The translations under genes and the position numbers were made by a program. From assembly GCA_025526995.1 (NCBI GenBank), contig JAHLKG010000005.1:1-64000 (forward strand): a stretch of DNA of 64,000 nucleotides. Reading direction: 5' to 3'. The stretch comes from Powellomyces hirtus. Its lineage: Eukaryota > Chytridiomycota > Chytridiomycetes > Spizellomycetales > Powellomycetaceae. Below the pieces are notes generated by a model that was given only the letters and a program-made list of their open reading frames with translations, was not told the origin of the DNA and searched no databases. Below, piece by piece: positions 41,106-50,896 of this stretch (positions within the stretch are counted from its first letter, which is position 1; the number at the start of each line of letters is the position of its first letter).

Positions 41106-42281
41106 ATGTTTGCCCTCGGCCACTTCTTCCGGGGGACGAGTTTCTTATCCGCCGCTCCAAGAGTACCGGTTTCCGTTCTTAGGGGTTTCCATGTTTGTTG
41201 GGCCGCGCCAAAGGTGGCTGATGTCGGATCGCCCTCCCCGCTGTCGTTCCAAGACCCCGCAAACACGGCCCTTATCAAAACTATTTGGAGATGGACACCT
41301 GAAGAAGACCTCATGTTAAGAGAACTACGCTCCCAGGGGCTGAGTCACAAAGCAATATCTGAACGATTGAACCGGCGAACCGCGAAAGCTTGCGTTACTA
41401 GATGGTCACAGCTACGTCTTTGCCCGTCAAAACCAGAAGTTGCCGGTTATTGGAAACCAGAGGAGGACACGCAGATTCTCAACGCAAGGGAGGTTTCGGT
41501 CCAAACTGGAAGCCCATTCGATTTGAAGGGCCTCGCCTTGTCGTTGGGCCGCTCTAAGAGATCGGTGCGCCACCGTGTCGAACACCTGGGGTGGAAGCAT
41601 ACAAAACGCGTGGGTGCGTGGACGGCGGTTGAAATGGAGTTCTTGAAGTCTGGCGTTGCAGCAGCTGCTGCAGCGGGGCAGCCAGTCCGGTGGGCCGAAT
41701 TGGCGGCGGTACTGAAGCGGTCACCATCGTCATTACCGATGAAGTTCGAGCGGTTGGAATCAATTGTGAACAGAGCTTGGAGCAAAGATGATGATAAATG
41801 CCTCGAGCAGTATGTGTCTGAAGCATCCTCTTCTGGTTCAGGGATACATTGGACTTCCATCGCCCGCCGGTTGAAGCGCACGTCTCAGGCGACCCGCCTG
41901 AGATGGTCTAGTTTTCTTGACCCAGAGATGAAGCATGGTGCATGGTCACCATCGGAGAGTGACACCTTGCGGAAACTCGTAAACGAGGCACAACTGGCTG
42001 GTCGTGCTCCTCGCTGGCGAGAATGGGAGAATGTTATCAAGCGGCCAGCTAAGGAATTGTGTCGATATTGGCACGTTCACCTTCGGCCGACCTCAAAACC
42101 AAGTCGGACACCTTTCTCACTTGAAGAAGACAAGATGATAGAGAAGATGTTGAAGGAGGCCAAGGAAAATCGTTGCAATCCATCTTGGATCCTTATTGGA
42201 GAGACGTTAGGGCGGAGCCGCGAGTCGGTCAGGAAAAGAGCACGGCAACTTAACCGGCTAGCTGCAGCGCTACAAAAATAG
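41106..42281 (+). CDS. Multi-repeat Myb/SANT-like protein
   Basis: A single exon of 391 residues. At least five Myb-like helical repeats are visible by their spaced Trp residues: IWRWTPEEDLMLRELRSQGL with ACVTRWSQL, GYWKPEEDTQIL, GAWTAVEMEFLK, RAWSKDDDKCLEQYV with ATRLRWSSFL, GAWSPSESDTLRKLV with LCRYWHVHL, and TPFSLEEDKMIEKML with SVRKRARQLNRL. Such repeats bind DNA. The first 40 residues (MFALGHFFRGTSFLS, then PRVPVSVLRGFHVCWAA) lack acidic residues and look like a mitochondrial presequence, which would be unusual for a Myb protein. The ATG at 41106 is the first in frame. It may otherwise be a nuclear transcription factor. Confidence 0.88.
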   Translation: MFALGHFFRGTSFLSAAPRVPVSVLRGFHVCWAAPKVADVGSPSPLSFQDPANTALIKTIWRWTPEEDLMLRELRSQGLSHKAISERLNRRTAKACVTRWSQLRLCPSKPEVAGYWKPEEDTQILNAREVSVQTGSPFDLKGLALSLGRSKRSVRHRVEHLGWKHTKRVGAWTAVEMEFLKSGVAAAAAAGQPVRWAELAAVLKRSPSSLPMKFERLESIVNRAWSKDDDKCLEQYVSEASSSGSGIHWTSIARRLKRTSQATRLRWSSFLDPEMKHGAWSPSESDTLRKLVNEAQLAGRAPRWREWENVIKRPAKELCRYWHVHLRPTSKPSRTPFSLEEDKMIEKMLKEAKENRCNPSWILIGETLGRSRESVRKRARQLNRLAAALQK

Positions 42282-42617
42282 CCCATTCTGTGTACATACT
42301 GAGTTTCCAGAGCGCATTGGGAGGGGGGCTACTTCTCTGCATCAAATAAAAACATTATGATATGCTCGCTTGCATCATCCCAAACCTGTCTCTGATTTCA
42401 CTGTCAGAACAAAACGTGTTCGAATTGAGTGAAGTGGGACCTGCGCCACCTGCGCGATTGCCTGCTGACACTTCACACTTCGCCCCTGCCAAGACTTGAA
42501 TTGACTGGAGCAGAACGTGCATTAAAAGCCCAGGCTTCTTTGCATCAACCTTCCCAACTTCAATTCCCAGCAGACACTACTACTAACTGACGGTGCCATC
42601 GATTCAAAAACCCAATT
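42282..42617. other. Promoter region of the downstream gene
   Basis: No gene recognised; no strong TATA box. Confidence 0.55.
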
Positions 42618-44110
42618 ATGTTCCGCAATCTTCTGGGCTCCTTGTGGAGACCCGTGAAGGAAACCTGGAGCAACAACAGCAGTAGCCGCGGGTTAGGTTC
42701 ATTCCAAATCCCGACTGCTGTCCAGCGCTCTGTCCTTCTTCTTAGGGTCGCCAAGGCTGTACCCCCAAAGGTAAGACTTTTATATTACGCTCTAGAGCCT
42801 AGCTTCCTTCCGCTAATTTTGTGACCGTGCAGACGTATTCACCATCGGCCTCGGTGTTTGGGCAAACCGAATTGGCCAAAGCTTTGAGAAACATCTTTCC
42901 TGGCCTGTCGCGAGCTTTCGCCAACCCCATTCTTGCACCTGTTCGAGTCTGCGCTCGTCCGTCGCCTACTTTCCGCACAGCTCCGCCTTTTGGGCGCATT
43001 TTCCCGTCAACCAGGTTCGCACCACGTTCCGGACCTGGGAATCCGTTTGGAGGTGGTTCTCGCAACTATAGCACTGGGTTTGCTCAAAGAGCGTACCAGG
43101 AGGGAGGCCAGCAAGCTACGAATGCCTTCAATGGCCTCAGTGGATTGAAAGTTGTCCCTGGGGCTCTGGCGGACGAAGTAAAGGCGAAGGATCTATCAGA
43201 TGACTTGAAGCACCGAATCCGCGCTCGGGCTGCGGGCCGGAAACAGCGCACAGTCAAAAAGGTGGCCGCACCCGTGACCCCTGCTCGTATGAATGTGTCG
43301 ATGCAACGCGCGTTGGACAGCCAACCCCTTCACCTTGGTCAGGCTGCTGGTGTGGCTGAGGAGCCCAAGGCGGCCGTCTTGTGCACCCGCAGCAGCATGA
43401 AGAAGGCGTCTCGCAACTTGGCCAACTTGGCCGCGGAGAAGAAGCAGAATGAGGAGTCCGTGACTCTCTCCATGTAGTAAGTCATTGAGTGTTTTTGAAA
43501 AAACATCCGATCAGGCTGGCTCTAACAGTGCCTTTCTTTCAGCCTATACGGTCCTCCTGCGTGGGAAATGGAAACCATTGCCGGATCAGGACCCTGCCAC
43601 ATCACACACCCGTTGATCTCAGAGATCAAGTCTCTAGGCCAATTACATAAAGACCATCTCATGGCGGTTGCGAACGTGCTGGAGAAGCTCCTCCAGCATG
43701 GCTTTGACGCCATCATTGTCAATGAAGAAGATGGCGGGATGTATGAACTGAACGTTGCTTTTCCGCCTCATTATTCTCGAAACAAGTGCATCGATTGCCT
43801 CCTCGTCATGGGCATCGATCCTTGCTCCCCGCATTTCAGGTTGGAGTTTACCAAGTTAGAATCACCGGAATCATCTGCACCACCTGTATCCCCACCGGAG
43901 CGCGCTCAAAGCAACGATCTGTTTGCGTTCAACGCGATGAGTGGGTCGGGATTTCCATGGAGGGAACACCATTCGCCCACGAGCTCGGTCACCTCAGCGT
44001 CTCTCTCTGCGCAGCAACAGGCATTACGGGGCTCGGCGCGTGAGTTTTTGCAGATGATCGATGTCATGCAGATATCGGGTCACAGCAGCAGACCCTCGTT
44101 CTGTGATTGA
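42618..44110 (+). CDS. Fungal protein of unknown function, three exons
   Basis: Exons 42618-42770, 42833-43476 and 43543-44110 join in phase (introns 62 and 66 bp) to give 454 residues. The N-terminal half is Ser/Arg/Pro-rich with few acidic residues (FRNLLGSLWRPVKETW, then many Pro-Phe and Arg) and could be a mitochondrial presequence. The C-terminal domain reads LYGPPAWEMETIAGSGPCHI, LQHGFDAIIVNEEDGGMYEL and YSRNKCIDCLLVMGIDP, then a Ser/Pro tail. The layout recalls fungal proteins labelled 'casein kinase II beta 2 subunit', but this is a weak resemblance and I assign no function. The ATG at 42618 is the first in frame. Confidence 0.8.
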
Positions 44111-44718
44111 GTTGGTAGTTGGTAGGAGTTCGTTTCTTGTCTTTAGCCTTGTGCGTCATATACACATGATTGCGTAGTCTCTTTATGCTACTTTGTCTGT
44201 GCAAACATATTCTCTGTGCACGATAAGTACACGCCGTTTTGCGGGGAGAATAGATCCTTGAAATGCTTCGACAGCACCTGGAGGTCCACTATTGTAATTG
44301 ACCACATGTAGTACATCCGGGCCTGGAGCCTAGTAGAGCATTCTTCCAAGAAACGCATTTGTCCATTGTGTTGCAAGTAAGCCGCAGCTAATTCATCTTT
44401 CACCTTCTTTCACTTATGGAATGGCATGGAATATTACGCTTAACGTAAACAAAACAAACGTGGCGGTCTTTCCCCACCCGCACCTGACCGAACGAGCGAC
44501 AAGCCCTGATGACTCATCACTTCACACCTCACTTTGTCACACTACGCGTACCATGCGCGACAAACAAAAAACGTGCCCTCCCATAGGCAGCCAGCCGTAT
44601 ATAAAACCCCTGCCATCCTCCGGATCGCCCTGCTCCCAACGCACAGCACTGTCTACGCTCTACGCATACAGGACAACACACACTATATACTCTGATACTG
44701 AAGAAGGATCAAAAAGCC
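44111..44718. other. Promoter region of the poly-Asn protein gene
   Basis: No gene recognised. Contains the TATA box listed separately. Confidence 0.55.
44598..44606 (+). promoter_or_regulatory. TATA box
   Basis: TATATAAAA, 113 bp upstream of the ATG at 44719. Confidence 0.6.
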
Positions 44719-45900
44719 ATGCCTGTTGACTATGACATGGAAGTGGCAACCACCACCACTGGTCGGTTGATGAACCCGGCGCACTACACGGCGGCTGACT
44801 TTCCTTCCGAGTATGACAACTCTGCAGGTACGAGAGAGTTGTTTGGTAGTTTTTTACGGGAAACTTCTCGCTGGGGTGACGCTCCGGGCCAAGCAACACT
44901 CTCTCAGCTCTTCAGTTGAACCGTTTCATCCTCTCCAGACGCTTTCGCCGAATCCGCATCCTACGACGAAGCACCCTACGGTCATTACCGCACCGACCAC
45001 CTCCCCACCAAATCGCAACCCTTTCGAGACGGTGCCGCCTCTGGCACGCGGATCTCTGACAGCATGATCTCCATTGACATGGATGACGACCCGTCATCAT
45101 CCCTCGCTCTAACCGAGGACATCCACAACAACAACAACAACAATAGCAACATGATTGACAGTTATGAAGAACCGATAAAAGCGGCTGGACCGTCACGACG
45201 CGCGTCGGTTGCGCCGATACCGCAGGAGCAATTGGAAGCGCATCAACAGCAACAGCAGCTACAGCAGCAGGAGCGTGAGTTGTTTGAAAGTGGGGTGGTG
45301 TCGTTGAAGGGTGGGGGTGGGACTGCAGGTGGCGCGGGAGCGAGGTTGCGCCGCGTATCGTTGCTGGACCCAGCCCGGTTCCCAATGTCGGAACCAGCGT
45401 CGAGTTCCAAAGCTCAGTTGTTTGCGACTGCAGCTGAAGAGGTCTTTCCCGATCCATCCCAAAACAACAACGACAACAACAACAACAATGATGCAGATAT
45501 TGACAATGACGACGAATTCACCGACAACAGCGGGCACACGTACGACTACACCGACCCGACCCGTCGCAACAGCCACTTCTACGTGCCCGATGACGACGTT
45601 GGCCCCGACGAACAAATCGACTACGACCAAGTCCTTGCGCAACCCTTCACCGCGCCACCCGACGAACTCTGTTCCTACGCGCTCGGCACATCCCCACCGC
45701 AACATCAGCACCATGAGAAGACATATAGGGCCGAAGAAACAGCCCCCGCGTACCAGGAAACTGATGAGAATGGGTGGGATGTGGGGTTGAGGCGGAATGA
45801 ACACAAGGAGGAATTTCAGGATGTGGCGGGCCTAGATTATGGCGATCAGAGAATGGAGATGGATGATGATGAGGGGATGGATCCGATGGAGAATCAGTGA
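44719..45900 (+). CDS. Low-complexity protein with Asn and Gln tracts
   Basis: Exons 44719-44827 and 44939-45900 join in phase 1 across a 111-bp intron (donor GTACGA, acceptor CTCCAG), giving 356 residues. It has short Asn runs (HNNNNNNSN and QNNNDNNNNN), Gln runs (HQQQQQLQQQ), many Asp/Glu/Tyr residues and short motifs such as SRRASVAP and RLRRVSLLDP that could be basophilic kinase sites. No folded domain is apparent and I recognise no family; it is probably disordered. The strong TATA box upstream suggests robust or regulated expression. Confidence 0.78.
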
Positions 45901-46466
45901 TATGGGAAAGCAGAGGGAATGGGAAGGTGGATGTGGTTGTTGTGGCAAGATCAAGCCGTCAGCCCGTTCACTCACCATACATGCAATATTCAAATCAAAA
46001 TGAAGCCTAGTTTTTTTTTCTTCTTTCCATCACAAATCAAACAAAGGGATGAACATGTTGCAACTTTCCCCACGGCTTCCCACATGCACTTCTAACCGTC
46101 TCGTTATCTCAACGAGCAGGCCTTGTAGTTACTGTCGTTAGACCGCGGTACTGACCAAAGCAGAGCTTTCTTTGCGCAACATATACGTTGCAAAGATCAT
46201 ATTGTAACAAGGGAAATGACCGCCCAACCGAAGGATACCGATCGGTCGTGATATATGCATATGGGAGAGAATGGGAAACGAAAGGGCCTTTTGTACAAGA
46301 GTAAAGGGAGGGGACAACTAATTGACACAAGATGACCTGCCGATGAGGTATATATATGATGTGGGGAGGTTGTCGCAAGAGCAACGAATAACGGGTTGCT
46401 ACGGCCGCGAAAAGAAGGGGTGCCGGAATGGCACACAAATAAAGGTGGCAATAAAAATCAGCAAGC
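45901..46466. other. Convergent 3' region
   Basis: Between the poly-Asn gene and the FUSC-like gene; no gene recognised. Confidence 0.55.
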
Positions 46467-49124
46467 TCAACTATACACCTTGATCAATTTCCCAACAGCG
46501 CGCGCCGCCGACAGGACAACTTCCGTAATTTCCCACAGGCGGACATAGGTCGCGTACTGAAACGCCAATATGGCCCGAGTCTCAAGGTACGGATCCGGCG
46601 GGCGGTCGGCTGTTAATGCGCCTGCTGCTGCACCGTGATGGCGGTCGTGGCTGAGGGAATGCGGGTGCGGGGCGGGTATGGGCGGGGAGCCAAATACGCG
46701 GTTGCGGCTTGAGCGGCGGACGTGGGCGGTGGTGGAGGAAGAAGAGGGGAAATCGTTATAGTGGGGATCGTTGGTGAGGTCGGTTTGGTATGGTTTGACG
46801 GGGTGAGTGGGCAGGGAGGAGGATGCTGGTGGGGATGAGGAAGACGCGGGTGATGCAGCAGAATCCGATTCAAGCAACTGTTTCCTAATCCTCAGCAACT
46901 CCTCCTCCAGCGCATCCCGCTTCTCTAGCACTTCCTCAACCGTAACCTCCAATCTCGCCGCCAATTCTGCCGATCCAATGATGCGTTGTCCCTGGGAAGT
47001 CGTCCACAGGACCACATCGCCCAAATCAATGAGGGCCTTGCACAGGGTGGAGGTATATCGTTCCATGCTGAACGATGCGGGGTCGGTGGAGGAAGAATTG
47101 ATGACGTGCATGAGGGTCACGGCGTCCGACATCCAGGTGGTCACCCATTCGGACATGCTCGAGTTGGTGGCGAGGTGGGCAGATTCGAGGAAGCGGGGAG
47201 AGAGTGCGCGGAGGGTTATGAGGCGATCGCTGTAGAGGCCAGAGAGTTGGTAGTACAAGAGTCTGGGAACAACCAAATGTGAGACAATGATAGACGGGAC
47301 GATTGTCTGCGTGGTCAATCCTTACCTTAGACGTCTGATGACCTGCGTCAGCGGCGCGATGGGGATAAAATGCGGTCGTTGCGTCCAGCGCACTTCGACC
47401 TGATACGACGCCTCAAGCCGCGCCCGCTCCTTCTCCAAAGTGCGGATAATATGGACCGCCGCCGGATGCGTCTTTTCATGAAACGTCTTCACAATATCCG
47501 GTCCATCCGAATCACCATGCCCTTTATCCAGTGCATCCTCAAACATCTGCTGCCACAGAGTCGGGTTATCCACTGGTGCGCCGCTGACGGGCATGTCGAT
47601 CACGACTGGACTGTGGGTATCCCGGGATCCAGATGGAGGTGTGGAAGAAGGCGGCGGTGTCGGTGGTGCGGATGCTGCTGGTGGTGGGATGTCGCCGAAG
47701 ACCCAGCCCATTGCGCTGCGCGTACGGACTTTTTGCGTCCGATCCAGCGTCAATCTAGGTGCTGCTGCGGCTTCTTCGGACCCGATCACGTCCATGCCGC
47801 CTCCAACTGCGATGGATTCGACGGTGCCGCCCCATTGAGCCGACATGCGGCGGTGGTCGGAAAGGTGAGGTATTTGCGATGGGTCTTTGAGAAAGCCTTC
47901 ATGAATTAGGTCGTGGAAATAGGATGCCATTTCCTTGAATAGATTTCCGGTTTCGATGCGGTGCACAAGGTTGACCCGGACAGGCCAGAAAATGGACGCG
48001 CCAAGCATCGTTAGCAGCAGGCCGACCACCATACTCGCCATTCGAGCCAAGGGTGGCGCGTATCGCTGACTTTCAGGGTTCTTTCGCAGGTCATCGTATG
48101 CTCCCAGCTTGAGAGCGAAAACGATATTATGAGAAGGGAGTTAAGGTGGGCCAAAGCAGATATATGAAGCAGAGAGAGGAACCATCTGGCCAGGACATAC
48201 CAGTGTAATAACAAACGTCATATCGGTCAATTTGGATGTATAAGCTTGACCCGGTATAGATTCACGGAGGGAAACCGAGCAATAGATGAAAAAGAACAGG
48301 ATAAACCCGACAGCGTACGGTTTGTAGGAACAGTCCAGACAGTATCGTGGGGCGACAAGTGCGTCCAGGCCCAGCACAGCGAGCGAGAGAACACCGGCAA
48401 CAACAACTCCTATGAGGCGCTGGGTATACAGACGAACGGAGATGGTCTGATTTGCTGTGCAGGCCGGTATGTACTGTTAAAATCTACACAACTATGTGGA
48501 GGGAGGGGAGCATGACTCACGTGAGGCCACGACGACTGTCGCGATGACAATGTAGACAGTGTTGGTCGGAAACCGGTCCTCTAACGGGTTGATCAGGGTA
48601 AACAGCGCGACCAGAAGCACCGTGAACGCGACCTGGGCTCCGGCGCTGTTGATTTTAAAGTATCGTTCGAGTTTCCCTTTGACTTCCCGCCAGTTTGGAG
48701 GCTGTTTGTGCGGTTGCGTGGGGTGGTCTTGGTCGTCCTCATCTCTTTCTCCTGGAAGCAATTCGACCTGGGACGTGTTTCCGCTCGAGTGGGGCGCAAA
48801 GGACACGGCTGACATGGCCCACGGACGGCTGTGCGCTTCGTCGACAGAGTATTCGCCTGACGTAGGAGCGCCTAATGCTGCAGGTTCGATATGCTGTTGT
48901 TGTTCCTCATGTGAGCTGGTGCGTGAGTGTGATATTGGCTGACCGTCATTTCCGACGATAGGAAAGTAGTTGTCAGCTTCGTGAGCAGTGGGTGTTTCCT
49001 TGGGAGTCCGAAAGGTGGTGGATTCCGGGGTGTGGAAGGTGCGCGGTAGCGAGCCCGACGCTGACCCGGCTGTCGTCGCTGCCGCCCGAATGGATGAGGC
49101 TGCGTCCGCTTTCAACTTTGACAT
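46467..49124 (-). CDS. FUSC/ArAE-type (aromatic acid exporter, ALMT/BRE4-like) membrane protein
   Basis: Four exons, 49124-48521, 48454-48201, 48107-47326 and 47262-46467 (introns 63-93 bp), give 811 residues. A disordered N-terminus is followed by hydrophobic segments: VAFTVLLVALFTLINPL, TVYIVIATVVVAS, LIGVVVAGVLSLAVLGLDAL, PYAVGFILFFFIYCSVS, and after an extramembrane stretch (AYDDLRKNPESQRYAPPL) MVVGLLLTMLGASIFWPVRV. This helix-bundle-plus-long-soluble-domain layout, ending a bundle with WPVR, is that of the FUSC/ArAE family, including plant ALMT anion channels and fungal Bre4. The substrate is unknown, possibly organic anions. The soluble C-terminal part has a Ser/Pro insert and a coiled-coil segment. 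The ATG at 49124 is the first in frame. Confidence 0.85.
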
Positions 49125-49651
49125 ATGTGTATTGTTGATGTATTCTCCAACCAAAAAATAAGAGAAAAAAAAAAGGAAAATGGAAAAAGGTGTCAGAAGT
49201 GTGAGATGAGAACCCGCGATTATGTCATCGACCGCCGCTTACGCAAGCATTGGAGTGCGGATCGACTCGCTGAGAGAAAGTACTAGATATGGGATAAGTG
49301 TGACGCGCCACCCGCGCTCTCGTAAGCAAATATCTCACCTCCTTTGGCGATTTCACACCTTTCTCCTTCCCCCACACTTCCTCACCTCACACTCCACAGT
49401 TTTTTGTTCCGGGCAAAAAATAATCGACAAAAAAGAAGAGATCCCCCCGTCTTCTCCATACGATTTTCATCACGTTCGTCAACAATACCCGCAGCCACAC
49501 TTTGTCAGGCGCTGTATCGATAAGCAACCCGCTACTGCGCGCCGCCCCGCCCTCATCCCGCAGCCCCGTGGCAAACAACCTCATACTCTCTGCTTCCTCC
49601 CGACCGCCTCGCTCTTTACCGAGTTTAACCCCCCTCAATTAATCCACAACG
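49125..49651. other. Divergent promoter region between the FUSC-like and MOB1 genes
   Basis: Pyrimidine-rich DNA just upstream of the MOB1 ATG; no gene recognised. Confidence 0.55.
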
Positions 49652-50471
49652 ATGAGCTTCTTTGGCTTGAAAGGCGTAAGTAACAGCCATGATCCCTACC
49701 TCCGCGGGTGACATTCCCAATCCCTGGTTGGGCGACGTGTTTGGCCGTCTTCACCAACTCCCTCCGTCTTGAATCAACAACTGACCCTCACTCTTCCAGA
49801 ACAAGACCTTCAAGCCAAAACGCAACATCCCCGAAGGCACCAAACAATACCAACTCAAAAAATACGCCGAAGCAACACTCGGTTCAGGCAACCTCCGTCT
49901 CGCCGTCTCGTTACCCGAAGGCGAAGACCTCAACGAATGGCTCGCCGTCAACACGGTCGATTTCTTTAACCAAATCAACATGCTCTACGGAACCATCACC
50001 GAATTCTGCACCCCGACCGAATGCCCCGTCATGTCTGCGGGGCCTAAATACGAGTACCATTGGTGCGATGGAATACAGTTTAAGAAACCAGTCAAAGTGT
50101 CGGCGCCCGAATATGTCGATTATCTTATGACGTGGGTCCAGGCGCAGTTGGATGATGAGGCCATCTTCCCCAGCAAAATCGGCGTCCCCTTTCCGAAATC
50201 CTTCCCGGGTATTGTCAAAAACATCTTCAAACGATTGTTCCGAGTCTATGCCCACATATACCACGCTCATTTCCCCAAAATCGTCGCCCTCGGTGAAGAA
50301 GCCCACCTGAACACGAGTTTCAAACATTTCGTCTTCTTTGTGCAAGAGTTTGCCCTGATTGATAAAAAGGAACTGGCGCCGCTGGAGGAACTCATCAAAA
50401 CTTTGACAAACGAGAATAGAGTCACGGGTGGGGGCCCGTCAGCGGGCGCGCCTGGCGTGCTGGCGCAGTAG
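49652..50471 (+). CDS. MOB1: MOB1 kinase activator
   Basis: A very short first exon (49652-49675, MSFFGLKG) joins in phase 0 over a 124-bp intron to 49800-50471, giving 231 residues. The body is unmistakably Mob1/phocein: NKTFKPKRNIPEGTKQYQL, LAVNTVDFFNQINMLYGTI, the first zinc ligands in FCTPTECPVMS, YEYHW, and the His pair in YAHIYHAHF. MOB1 binds and activates NDR/LATS kinases in mitotic-exit and septation signalling. The C-terminal 15 residues are a Gly/Ala-rich extension. The 8-codon first exon would be missed without splicing; the same short start is typical of fungal and animal MOB1 genes. Confidence 0.96.
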
Positions 50472-50896
50472 TGATGAGATACGAGGGGGGAAGCCGCTCA
50501 CGGATCCGCGCAAAAACCGCCTTCTTCTTTCATCAATGTAAAATAACAATTTTTTATACCCTCCAAAATCTCAAGGGGAAAGGAAGGAATTGAGGCGTGT
50601 AAGCATGCATGCATGTTTGCGTGCGTGTTCGGTGTGCATGTATTATGAGTAACAAAGAAAAGGAACGTGGAAAACGATTGGGGAAAATATTTACGCCCGC
50701 CGCGCCTATTGGCATGCTGAAGGTCACGCTAACGCAGAACCAGATTGTTTGTATGAGCGTATCAGATCACTACCGTCCCACTGTCTTGGCCTCCTTGACA
50801 CTGGCTTTCAGTTTGGTCTTCAGCGGTTTCAGTTCGCCGCCTATGCAACAAGTACGAGGTCAGCCAATGATTCACATTCAAACGGCATCCCTGTCC
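50472..50896. other. Convergent 3' region
   Basis: Between MOB1 and the i-AAA protease gene; no gene recognised. Confidence 0.6.
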
